In this document: positions 1-5,460 of the stretch, piece after piece
Position numbering within the stretch: the stretch's first letter is position 1
How the letters are laid out: every line of letters begins with the position of its first letter
Assembly (NCBI GenBank): GCA_002366645.1
Contig: DFBM01000133.1
Span: forward strand, 6,267-18,250
Origin: Rhodobacterales bacterium UBA3080
GTDB lineage: Bacteria; Pseudomonadota; Alphaproteobacteria; Rhodobacterales; Rhodobacteraceae
Reading direction: 5' to 3'
DNA length: 11,984 nt
Made by a program: the position numbers and the translations under genes
The notes under the pieces: generated by a model
What the model saw: only the letters and a program-made list of their open reading frames with translations
What the model was told of the DNA's origin: nothing
Database searches by the model: none

Positions 1-36
1 TTCAAGGTGCCGCGCGTGTTGCGGGTGCCCGCATGA
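1..36 (+). CDS. ispH: IspH (HMBPP reductase), C-terminal end only
   Basis: Only the last 11 codons are in the window, reading FKVPRVLRVPA then TGA. This tail resembles the C-terminal end of 4-hydroxy-3-methylbut-2-enyl diphosphate reductase (IspH/LytB), the cytosolic iron-sulfur enzyme of the last MEP isoprenoid step, as I remember it from Rhodobacterales. An ispH gene close upstream of rnhA also fits that group. The stop codon overlaps the next gene's start in an ATGA arrangement, which suggests translational coupling. The identification rests on a very short tail plus context, so it is tentative. Confidence 0.5.
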   Translation, partial: FKVPRVLRVPA

Positions 37-632
37 CCCAAGACGACGAAACGATCGCGTTCTACAATAAAGAGGCGGAAACCTATGTGGTTTGGGCGGA
101 TGATATCCGCGAGTCAGACCGGTTTATGGGGTTTGCTGAGCGTATAAAGCCGAAGGGCGATGTGCTCGACCTCGGGTGTGGCGGCGGGCGTGCAGCGCGC
201 GGGTTTCATGGTCTGGGGTTTAAAGTGACGGCGTTTGATGCCTCCGAGGGTATGTTGGCCGAAGTCCGCAAGGTGGAGGGCATTCAGACGATATGTACCG
301 ATTTCGGCGGGCTGGATATTGTTGATGGCTTTGACGGGATCTGGGCAAACTTTTGTTTGCAGCATGTCCCGAGGACCGAATTCCCAGCAGTTCTGGACCG
401 TGTAGCAGAGGCGCTTCGCAGTGGTGGGTGGTTGTTGATTGGCATCCACGAGGGCACCGAAACGCGACGGGACAAACTTGGGCGGCTGTATTGCCATCAC
501 ACCGAAGCTGACCTATCTGAGGCGCTGCAGGCGCGGGGTCTTCGCATCCATTCGGTGACGCGCGCCGATAGCACAGGATATGACGGAACGCCCTTTACGG
601 GCATGACTTTGGTGGCACAGAAAAATGGCTGA
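33..632 (+). CDS. Class I SAM-dependent methyltransferase, substrate unknown
   Basis: The 199-residue protein has a Rossmann-type methyltransferase fold. The glycine-rich SAM-binding motif I is VLDLGCGGGR at residues 44-53. An acidic residue ending the second strand (D69, in AFDAS) should bind the SAM ribose. The post-II/motif IV region is IWANFCLQHVP near 103-113, and motif III is around SGGWLLIGIHEG at 130-141. It is likely cytosolic, with no signal peptide or membrane segment. The gene overlaps the upstream ispH-like stop by 4 bases and the downstream rnhA start by 8, so the three are probably one operon. Small stand-alone enzymes of this type methylate many kinds of small molecule, and nothing visible fixes the substrate. 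The methyltransferase call is firm; the specific role is unknown. Confidence 0.88.
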   Translation: MTQDDETIAFYNKEAETYVVWADDIRESDRFMGFAERIKPKGDVLDLGCGGGRAARGFHGLGFKVTAFDASEGMLAEVRKVEGIQTICTDFGGLDIVDGFDGIWANFCLQHVPRTEFPAVLDRVAEALRSGGWLLIGIHEGTETRRDKLGRLYCHHTEADLSEALQARGLRIHSVTRADSTGYDGTPFTGMTLVAQKNG

Positions 633-1077
633 GTTGATAATTTACACGGATGGCGCTTGCTCGGGCAACCCGGGGCCTGGTGGCTGGGGTGTGTTGCTGG
701 TGGCGCATCGCGCTGGCGAGGTCGTTAAGGAACGCACGCTTAGCGGTGGAGAAGCAGACACAACCAACAACCGTATGGAGCTGCGCGCAGCCATCCATGC
801 GTTGGAGGCGTTGGAGCGTCCGTCAACTTTGACGCTGGTGACCGATAGTGCCTATGTCAAAGGCGGGATAACGGCATGGATGTATGGCTGGAAACGCAAC
901 GGTTGGAAAACCAGCGCACGTAAGCCTGTGAAGAATGTCGATCTTTGGCAGCAGCTTGACGACGCTCAGGCCCGTCATTCGATTACGTGGGAGTGGATAA
1001 AAGGTCACGCAGGGCATCCGGGCAACGAGCGTGCGGACGAGCTGGCGCGTGAAGGCATGGCGCCGTTTAAGCCGTAA
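625..1077 (+). CDS. rnhA: Ribonuclease HI
   Basis: This 150-residue protein is a full-length type 1 RNase H. Such enzymes cut the RNA strand of RNA-DNA hybrids, as in R-loops and replication primers, using two metal ions in the cytosol. The N-terminal block is YTDGACSGNPGPGGWG. The catalytic carboxylates are all present: D9, E52 (in NNRMELRA), D74 (in VTDSAYV) and D138 (in NERADELA). The conserved histidine is H128 in KGHAGHPGN, exactly 10 residues before D138 as in the E. coli enzyme. The tryptophan-rich basic handle lies around residues 85-100 (AWMYGWKRNGWKTSARK). The start ATG sits inside the methyltransferase gene 8 bases before its end, so translation is probably coupled. Length and motifs match the family and nothing is degenerate. 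Confidence 0.98.
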   Translation: MAELIIYTDGACSGNPGPGGWGVLLVAHRAGEVVKERTLSGGEADTTNNRMELRAAIHALEALERPSTLTLVTDSAYVKGGITAWMYGWKRNGWKTSARKPVKNVDLWQQLDDAQARHSITWEWIKGHAGHPGNERADELAREGMAPFKP

Positions 1078-1104
1078 GAATGTTGCATGACCCTTGGCGC
1101 GACC

Positions 1105-1156
1105 GCGCGAGCAACGCTCGCGCTTGGCCCAACCGTAAGGAAGCGATCTTTGATCG
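1105..1156. terminator. Pair of hairpins in the rnhA/glsB convergent gap
   Basis: The 98 bases between the two convergent genes hold a perfect 8-bp stem (GCGCGAGC at 1105-1112 with GCTCGCGC at 1116-1123, loop AAC). A 5-bp stem follows (CGATC at 1144-1148 with GATCG at 1152-1156, loop TTT). Neither is followed by a T run on either strand, so they are not textbook intrinsic terminators. They may stall polymerase or protect 3' ends, or the first could be a copy of a dispersed palindrome. Confidence 0.35.
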
Positions 1157-1175
1157 TGACGCGCGGGCGGGAGGG

Positions 1176-1421
1176 CTACTTTTTCTTGTCGACGAACTTT
1201 TGGTAAAGAACAATCAGGACTACAGCGCCCAGAATTGCGCCTAGAAGTCCTGCAAATATGCCCAGCGCGGCCAGCAATAGCCGCAAGACCCAACCTCCGA
1301 TCAACGCGCCAAGCACCCCGATCGCGATGGTTTGTGGAACGCCGAGATCAAGTTTGAACATCCGCGTGGCAATGAAGCCGGCCGCAGTGCCCACGATAAT
1401 GATTAGTATAATATTACCCAC
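1176..1421 (-). CDS. GlsB/YeaQ/YmgE-like small membrane protein
   Basis: This 81-residue, very hydrophobic protein has about three predicted membrane segments (roughly residues 2-18, 27-48 and 50-73) and a charged tail, KFVDKKK. Its glycine-rich pattern (IVGTAAGFIATRMF, then GVLGALIGGWVLRLLL) fits the GlsB/YeaQ/YmgE family, also called transglycosylase-associated proteins. These are inner-membrane proteins linked to stress, with no established biochemical activity. The start is GTG, supported by a strong Shine-Dalgarno sequence GGAGGGG at 1425-1431 just upstream. The gene lies downstream of the nitrile hydratase accessory gene on the same strand with an 80-base gap. It may be read by run-through or from its own promoter. 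The family call comes from pattern and size, not alignment. Confidence 0.75.
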   Translation of the reverse strand: MGNIILIIIVGTAAGFIATRMFKLDLGVPQTIAIGVLGALIGGWVLRLLLAALGIFAGLLGAILGAVVLIVLYQKFVDKKK

Positions 1422-1435
1422 TGTCCCCTCCGTTT

Positions 1436-1450
1436 GTTAATGCTATTAAC
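1436..1450. promoter_or_regulatory. Palindrome upstream of the glsB-like gene
   Basis: GTTAAT-GCT-ATTAAC is a perfect inverted repeat with 6-base arms and a 3-base centre. It lies 5 bases upstream of the Shine-Dalgarno sequence of the GTG-started membrane protein gene. Its position and AT-rich arms suit an operator or the base of a short leader hairpin. No clear -35/-10 pair could be assigned on the minus strand, so a regulatory role is inference. Confidence 0.3.
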
Positions 1451-1501
1451 ATGGTGTGTGATTGGTCTTTTGGGAAGGGATTTTCGCAAATATTTTCGGG
1501 A

Positions 1502-1834
1502 TCAGCCTTCGTGCACCATCTTCGGGTGGACGGGTTTGCCATGCGGCGTAGTATTGAACGCGTCCGTCCAGTTGGCTTTCATTTCGGCTAGGGATTGTGC
1601 CGCAACCACGTCTCTATCACACAAAATCCGCTCCAGCGTCGCGATCCAGGCGGTGTAATAGTCGTCAGCCCCGTTAAGTGGTTGATCCTTCCGCAGTGCA
1701 TCGAGGCTTTCGCTGAACGCTTCGGTCCACTCCGACCAGCCAAATACGCCAGCCTCGTTTAGGGCGACTGCGAGTGCGAAGGCCTGACCGTGCCACGGCG
1801 CTTCGAAATTCGCTGGAGGGGTGGGCGTGTTCAT
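1502..1834 (-). CDS. Nitrile hydratase accessory (activator) protein
   Basis: This is about 110 residues and related to the N-terminal half of the nitrile hydratase beta subunit. Such small accessory proteins deliver cobalt or help maturation of Co-type enzymes. Diagnostic stretches are FEAPWHGQAFALAVALNEAGVF and WSEWTEAFSESL, followed by an aromatic and acidic helix (DDYYTAWIATLERIL). I chose the start at 1834 because its ATG overlaps the beta-subunit stop as ATGA, the same junction found between alpha and beta. An in-frame ATG at 1864 would add 10 residues (MAKLFETGND) and overlap beta by 34 bases. Neither start has a strong Shine-Dalgarno sequence, so coupling probably drives initiation. 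It is the last gene of the alpha-beta-accessory operon. The family is well supported; the exact chaperone mechanism is inferred from relatives. Confidence 0.88.
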   Translation of the reverse strand: MNTPTPPANFEAPWHGQAFALAVALNEAGVFGWSEWTEAFSESLDALRKDQPLNGADDYYTAWIATLERILCDRDVVAAQSLAEMKANWTDAFNTTPHGKPVHPKMVHEG

Positions 1835-2526
1835 GTCGTTACCGGTTTCAAATAGCTTTGCCATAAATCGAGCACCATCGTGTCGGCGTTATCCTCCGCC
1901 GCACTCCCCCACAGGGTTTTGGCGTCGAATTCCACCGCGTAGAGCGGTTCAGGATTTTCGCCGGCAAAATGGGCGTTTGTGTCCGGCAGGACGTGGTTTC
2001 CGTGGCGTTGGACGATGCGCCCCACGCGGCCCATGGCGTATTGTGGCAGCCGGGTGTGACCACCGGGCACGACGGGATTGGGGTTGTGGCTGTGGGTCAT
2101 TACCTGATCACCGACACTATAAAGTGGTGCCGGACCGCTTTCACGCAGGCTCGGGCCGCCTTTTGACATGGCCGCCGCGACGTTCTCTGCGCGCAGTGTT
2201 TTCGCCGACAGTGCAGCGGGTGTTGTGCCAGCCGCACGTAGGGCTTGTTGGTTTAGGTCGTCTTCGCTCAGGCACTCGGTTTGCACCAGCAAATCTGTCA
2301 GTGCGGACACCCATTTTTCGAAATACGAAAAGGCGGCGTAATCTTTCGGTGCGAGCAGTTCGCGCGAATGACGGGAGGCGTCAATGTTCCATTTGCCCAA
2401 TGCGCCCGCTGCGAGGTTCAGTGCCAGCGTCTGTTTTTCCCAGTCGGCGTGGAACAGCTCTTCCATATCGATTTCGGGAACGGGGCCGTCACCTTGGCGT
2501 CCACCCATGTCGTGAATGCGGCTCAT
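1831..2526 (-). CDS. nthB: Nitrile hydratase subunit beta
   Basis: The 231-residue protein is the beta subunit of the cytosolic alpha-beta nitrile hydratase, which hydrates nitriles to amides. The N-terminus, IHDMGGRQGDGPV, is the family signature that reaches toward the alpha subunit. R52 (in DASRHSRE) and R159 (in GGHTRLPQY) match the two arginines that hydrogen-bond to the oxidised cysteines of the metal centre in studied enzymes. The C-terminal SH3-like barrel carries GDQVMTHSHNPNPVVPGGHT, then GRVGRIVQRHGNHVLPDTNAHF and the ending LWQSYLKP. Length is normal for the family. It begins inside the alpha-subunit stop (ATGA overlap, 2523-2526) and ends inside the accessory start, so all three should be made in step. 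I see no truncation. Confidence 0.96.
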   Translation of the reverse strand: MSRIHDMGGRQGDGPVPEIDMEELFHADWEKQTLALNLAAGALGKWNIDASRHSRELLAPKDYAAFSYFEKWVSALTDLLVQTECLSEDDLNQQALRAAGTTPAALSAKTLRAENVAAAMSKGGPSLRESGPAPLYSVGDQVMTHSHNPNPVVPGGHTRLPQYAMGRVGRIVQRHGNHVLPDTNAHFAGENPEPLYAVEFDAKTLWGSAAEDNADTMVLDLWQSYLKPVTT

Positions 2527-3131
2527 ACTGAAACCAACCCCGTGCCAATCATGCTGTCGCGGGTGACGAGCGCTGCGAGTTCGTCTTCGGGCATTCCTTC
2601 GCTACCTTCTGGGCGCATGGGGATAACAAGATAGCGGATTTCGGCGGTCGAATCCCAGACGCGGATTTTCTGGTCAGGCAGAAGGCTCACACCGAACTCG
2701 GAGAGCACGGCGCGGGGTTCGCGCACAGCGCGGGCGCGGTAGGCATCGGATTTATACCATGCGGGCGGAATGCCGAGCACCGGCCACGGGTAGCAACTGC
2801 AAAGTGTGCAAACGACCATGTTATGTTGTTCGGGGGTATTTTCGACGGCAACCATATGTTCACCTTGCCGCCCCACGTAGCCCAGATCCGCGATTGCAGC
2901 GCTTGCGTCGTCTTGCAGCCGGGCGCGGAATTCGGGGTCGGTCCATGATTTGGCTACGACACGGGCACCGTTTTTTGGGCCGATCTTGTTTTCGTAGGTG
3001 TCGATCAGAACATTCAGCGCAGCAGGATCAACGAGGCCCTTGTTGACGAGAATACTTTCGAGTGCGCGCACACGAAGTTCGGGGTCCGAAGGCAGTAGGC
3101 TGTGCGAGTGGTCGTGTCCGTCGTGCGGCAT
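2523..3131 (-). CDS. nthA: Nitrile hydratase subunit alpha, cobalt type
   Basis: This 202-residue catalytic subunit carries the metal-binding claw CTLCSC at C108, C111, S112 and C113. The threonine in CTLC marks the cobalt type; iron enzymes have serine there (CSLC). By analogy with known structures, C111 becomes sulfinic and C113 sulfenic, with backbone amides of S112 and C113 completing the coordination. The following block, YPWPVLGIPPAWYKSDAYR, is typical of the family. The N-terminus is rich in histidine (HDGHDHSH, residues 3-10) and could bind metal. A clear Shine-Dalgarno sequence GGAG shares its first G with the stop codon of the upstream membrane protein gene, and the gap is only 8 bases, so the two are surely cotranscribed. 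No amidase or cobalt transporter gene is adjacent. Confidence 0.97.
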   Translation of the reverse strand: MPHDGHDHSHSLLPSDPELRVRALESILVNKGLVDPAALNVLIDTYENKIGPKNGARVVAKSWTDPEFRARLQDDASAAIADLGYVGRQGEHMVAVENTPEQHNMVVCTLCSCYPWPVLGIPPAWYKSDAYRARAVREPRAVLSEFGVSLLPDQKIRVWDSTAEIRYLVIPMRPEGSEGMPEDELAALVTRDSMIGTGLVSV

Positions 3132-3139
3132 GTGGGCTC

Positions 3140-3379
3140 CTATCTACGGCGCGCGGCGGTGGGCACGATAACGAGTGCACCTGCGGCGCTGATGATTGCG
3201 TTCAATCCGTTCGAGCCAAAGCTGATGCCGAACATGATACGGACCATGTAAAACAAGACAACTCCGCCAAGGCAGATGATGATGCTTGGCAGATAGCCGT
3301 TTTTGGTCAGGCCCCATTTTTCGGATAAATACCCGACAATGCCGCCGATGATGATTGAACCGAAGAAAGCAAAGAACAT
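3140..3379 (-). CDS. Small membrane protein, YeaQ-like, leading the nitrile hydratase operon
   Basis: This 79-residue protein is almost entirely hydrophobic, with about three membrane segments (residues 2-17, 29-49 and 57-74) and an arginine end, AARRR. The layout (FGSIIIGGIVGYLSEKWGL, a short polar turn, then a glycine-rich second half) recalls the GlsB/YeaQ/YmgE family, but similarity is weak and this may be an unclassified membrane protein. The gene lies 57 bases downstream of fmt on the same strand and 8 bases upstream of nitrile hydratase alpha, whose ribosome site overlaps this stop codon. The hydrophobic frame is favoured over an overlapping frame starting at 3389 that encodes an implausible His/Arg-rich peptide. 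The Shine-Dalgarno sequence is poor. A role in nitrile hydratase function, such as membrane association or metal supply, is only a guess. Confidence 0.72.
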   Translation of the reverse strand: MFFAFFGSIIIGGIVGYLSEKWGLTKNGYLPSIIICLGGVVLFYMVRIMFGISFGSNGLNAIISAAGALVIVPTAARRR

Positions 3380-3436
3380 ATTTAGTCATCCCGTTTTTGC
3401 GTAAGACTATCGTCGCTGGCTGGCGCGGGCAATCCG

Positions 3437-4345
3437 TTATTCGAGCGTTGTGCCGGTAGGTACCTTCGTGCCGAGCAGGAAGACCTCGGCCGGTTGAGGA
3501 CCTTTTCCGGCTTTCTGGACATTGAGCAAACGGACCGCCCCATCACCACAAGCGACGGTTAATTCGTCGTCAAGCGTGGTGCCGACGGGGCCTTCGCCTG
3601 TGGTTGTTTCGGACATCAATGCTTTGACGCGTTCGCCGTTGAGCATGAACCACGCACCGGGGAAGGGAGAGATGCCACGGATCAAACGGTCGACGTCGGC
3701 AGCTGGTTTCGACCAATCGATTTTGGCTTCGGCCTTGTCGATTTTGGCGGCGTAGGTGATACCGCCGGTCGATTGGGGTGTTGCGGTTAGACTTGGCAGT
3801 TGAGCCAAGGCCTCAACCATCAGGCCTGCGCCCATTTCAGCCAAACGGTCGTGGAGTGTGGCGGCGGTGTCCGTTGCTGTAATCGGGGTGGCTTCACGCA
3901 TGAGGACGGGACCGGTGTCGAGGCCAGCCTCCATTTGCATGATGCATACGCCGGTCTCTGCGTCGCCAGCCATGATTGCGCGCTGGATCGGGGCGGCACC
4001 GCGCCACCGTGGTAAAAGCGAGGCGTGGATGTTGAAGCATCCATGCGTCGGGGCGTCGAGGATGGCTTGCGGCAGGATCAGACCGTAGGCGACGACGACG
4101 GCGGCATCTGCGTTCATATCTGCAAAGGATTGCCTGTCGGCTTCGTCTTTGAAGTTAAGCGGAGTGCGAACCTCTAGCCCCAGTTCTTCTGCGCGTGTGT
4201 GCACGGGGCTCAGGCGGGGTTTCTTACCGCGACCAGCGGGGCGGGGAGGTTGTGAGTAGACGCAAGCAATTTCATGCCCCGCGCCGACGAGTTGGTCGAG
4301 TACCGAAACCGAAAACTCTGGCGTTCCCATGAATATTAACCGCAT
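3437..4345 (-). CDS. fmt: Methionyl-tRNA formyltransferase
   Basis: This 302-residue cytosolic enzyme transfers a formyl group from 10-formyltetrahydrofolate to initiator methionyl-tRNA. The N-terminal Rossmann domain starts MRLIFMGTPEFSV. The basic loop that touches the tRNA acceptor stem is PRPAGRGKKPRLSPVH at residues 35-50. The catalytic triad is intact: N105 and H107 in FNIHASLLPRWRGAAPIQRA, and D143 in MEAGLDTGPVL, each one residue off the E. coli numbering. The C-terminal OB-like domain spans roughly 205-302, with the typical RGISPFPGAWF block. The start codon overlaps the upstream def-like stop by one base (TGATG), so translation is coupled. The grouping with def genes is the classical formylation/deformylation pairing. 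Length is slightly shorter than E. coli Fmt but normal for the family. Confidence 0.98.
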   Translation of the reverse strand: MRLIFMGTPEFSVSVLDQLVGAGHEIACVYSQPPRPAGRGKKPRLSPVHTRAEELGLEVRTPLNFKDEADRQSFADMNADAAVVVAYGLILPQAILDAPTHGCFNIHASLLPRWRGAAPIQRAIMAGDAETGVCIMQMEAGLDTGPVLMREATPITATDTAATLHDRLAEMGAGLMVEALAQLPSLTATPQSTGGITYAAKIDKAEAKIDWSKPAADVDRLIRGISPFPGAWFMLNGERVKALMSETTTGEGPVGTTLDDELTVACGDGAVRLLNVQKAGKGPQPAEVFLLGTKVPTGTTLE

Positions 4346-4854
4346 CAGCCGCCCCGCTTCATGTTCTTAGCGTGCTTGGCGATCAGCATTTTGCGTTTTA
4401 CCGGACTAAGATGATCGATGAACAGCTTGCCGTTAAGGTGGTCGATCTGGTGCTGCACGGAGGTCGCCCAGAGTTGCACGAAGTCTTTTTCGACGGTTTC
4501 GCCATTTTCATCCATGTAGCGGACAGTCACGGCGCGTGGGCGCGAGACTTTACCAGAGAGGCCCGGCAGATTGGGGCTGGCTTCGTGGTGTTCGTTCATC
4601 TTGGCCGAGGCATGCAGAATTTCGGGGTTGGCCATGCGAATTGCGGCGTTATGGGTGCCGGAACAATCGACAACAGCCAAACGCTGCATTTCGCCGATCT
4701 GGGGGGCGGCGAGACCGACGCCGGGCATGCCGTACATGGCGTTCAGCATTTCGTCCCAGATAGCATGGATGCCTTCGTCGATGCTCTCGACCGGCGCGCA
4801 GACGGTTTTCAGGCGCTTGTCGGGATACATCAGGAAGGGCCTAGCCACGGGCAC
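4345..4854 (-). CDS. Peptide deformylase-like protein, probably catalytically inactive
   Basis: This 169-residue protein has the deformylase fold but not its active site. Motif 1 is intact (GVGLAAPQ, residues 45-52). Motif 2, normally EGCLS, reads EASPN (91-95), so the metal-binding cysteine is serine. Motif 3, normally HELDH, reads HQIDH (135-139), so the catalytic glutamate is Gln136 while both metal-binding histidines remain. I checked these codons in the bases: 4570-4584 for motif 2, CAG at 4447-4449 for Gln136. In active deformylases the cysteine, two histidines and glutamate are all needed, so ordinary deformylation is unlikely. The frame is open and the gene overlaps the canonical def by 14 bases and fmt by one, so it is retained, not decaying. 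It may be a pseudoenzyme that binds ribosomes or nascent chains; that is inference. Confidence 0.92.
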   Translation of the reverse strand: MPVARPFLMYPDKRLKTVCAPVESIDEGIHAIWDEMLNAMYGMPGVGLAAPQIGEMQRLAVVDCSGTHNAAIRMANPEILHASAKMNEHHEASPNLPGLSGKVSRPRAVTVRYMDENGETVEKDFVQLWATSVQHQIDHLNGKLFIDHLSPVKRKMLIAKHAKNMKRGG

Positions 4855-5368
4855 GCTCTTTCTTCAGTTTTTTCATCTTGTTGGTGATCATCGCGCGTTT
4901 CATTTTGCTGAGGTAGTCGATGAACAAAATTCCGTCGAGGTGGTCTAGCTCATGCTGGGCGGCAGTGGCGTAAAGCTCGTCGAACTCGTCTTCGTGCGGT
5001 TTGCCGTCGGCGTCCAGATAAGACATCCGCACCAGTTTCGGGCGGGTGACCGGTTCGTAAATCTCGGGGATCGAGAGGCAGCCTTCATCGTAGGTGTTCA
5101 ACTCTTCGGATTCCCACGTGATCTCGGGATTGATCATGATCATGGGGTCCGGCGTTGCGTCTTTGTCGGCGCAGTCGATCACGAAGATTCGCTGCATCAC
5201 GCCGACCTGTGGACCGGCAAGGCCCACACCCGGTGCGTCATACATCGTTTGCAACATATCATCCGCCAGTTTGCGGATTTTTTCGTCGACGACGGCCACA
5301 GGTTCACAGACCTTTTTCAGGCGCGGGTCGGGATGGATCAGAATGTTTCGTAATGTCATGCGGGGCAT
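4841..5368 (-). CDS. def: Peptide deformylase, canonical
   Basis: This 175-residue metalloenzyme removes the N-formyl group from the initiator methionine of nascent proteins at the ribosome exit. All three motifs are present: GVGLAGPQ (residues 47-54, with G for the more usual second A), EGCLS (95-99, metal ligand C97) and HELDH (139-143, ligands H139 and H143, catalytic E140). The C-terminal helix is basic (MKKLKKERARG), as in deformylases that dock on the ribosome. The start at 5368 gives MPRMTLRNI; the in-frame ATG at 5359 gives the more usual MTLRNILIHPDPRLK and is a real alternative, since neither has a clear Shine-Dalgarno sequence. It is the first gene of the def, def-like, fmt cluster and probably carries the cell's deformylase activity. 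Confidence 0.97.
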   Translation of the reverse strand: MPRMTLRNILIHPDPRLKKVCEPVAVVDEKIRKLADDMLQTMYDAPGVGLAGPQVGVMQRIFVIDCADKDATPDPMIMINPEITWESEELNTYDEGCLSIPEIYEPVTRPKLVRMSYLDADGKPHEDEFDELYATAAQHELDHLDGILFIDYLSKMKRAMITNKMKKLKKERARG

Positions 5369-5447
5369 TTAAGCGATGTGACGGTTTGGTGCAAGGTTTG
5401 CTCTTGCTAGCGACGATGAAAACGGTAGCTTGTAGATAACGATGTAT

Positions 5448-5460
5448 GGAGCCTGCAATG
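5448..5460 (+). promoter_or_regulatory. Ribosome binding site fixing the C-S lyase start
   Basis: GGAG at 5448-5451 is followed by six bases and then ATG at 5458. This spacing favours 5458 over the in-frame ATG at 5446, which has no comparable site upstream and would put the GGAG inside the coding region. Confidence 0.7.

Noticed and set aside
1484..1497. Imperfect palindrome around AAATATTT downstream of the nitrile hydratase accessory gene
   Set aside because: One mismatched pair in a short AT-rich stretch, with no adjacent promoter elements to give it meaning.
1821..2531. Plus-strand open frame of 236 residues across nitrile hydratase beta
   Set aside because: Arg/Pro-rich shadow of the well-recognised beta subunit on the opposite strand.
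3144..3389. Overlapping open frame on the minus strand encoding an 81-residue His/Arg-rich peptide
   Set aside because: It shares the bases of the hydrophobic 79-residue protein in another frame. Its composition is implausible, and the hydrophobic frame fits a membrane protein.
4372..4887. Plus-strand open frame of 171 residues opposite the def-like gene
   Set aside because: Mirror of the def-like gene; it covers the junction of two recognised minus-strand genes and shows no family features.
5369..5457. Divergent promoter pair between def and the C-S lyase gene
   Set aside because: Promoters must lie in or near this gap, but no -35/-10 pair with acceptable spacing and match could be chosen on either strand.
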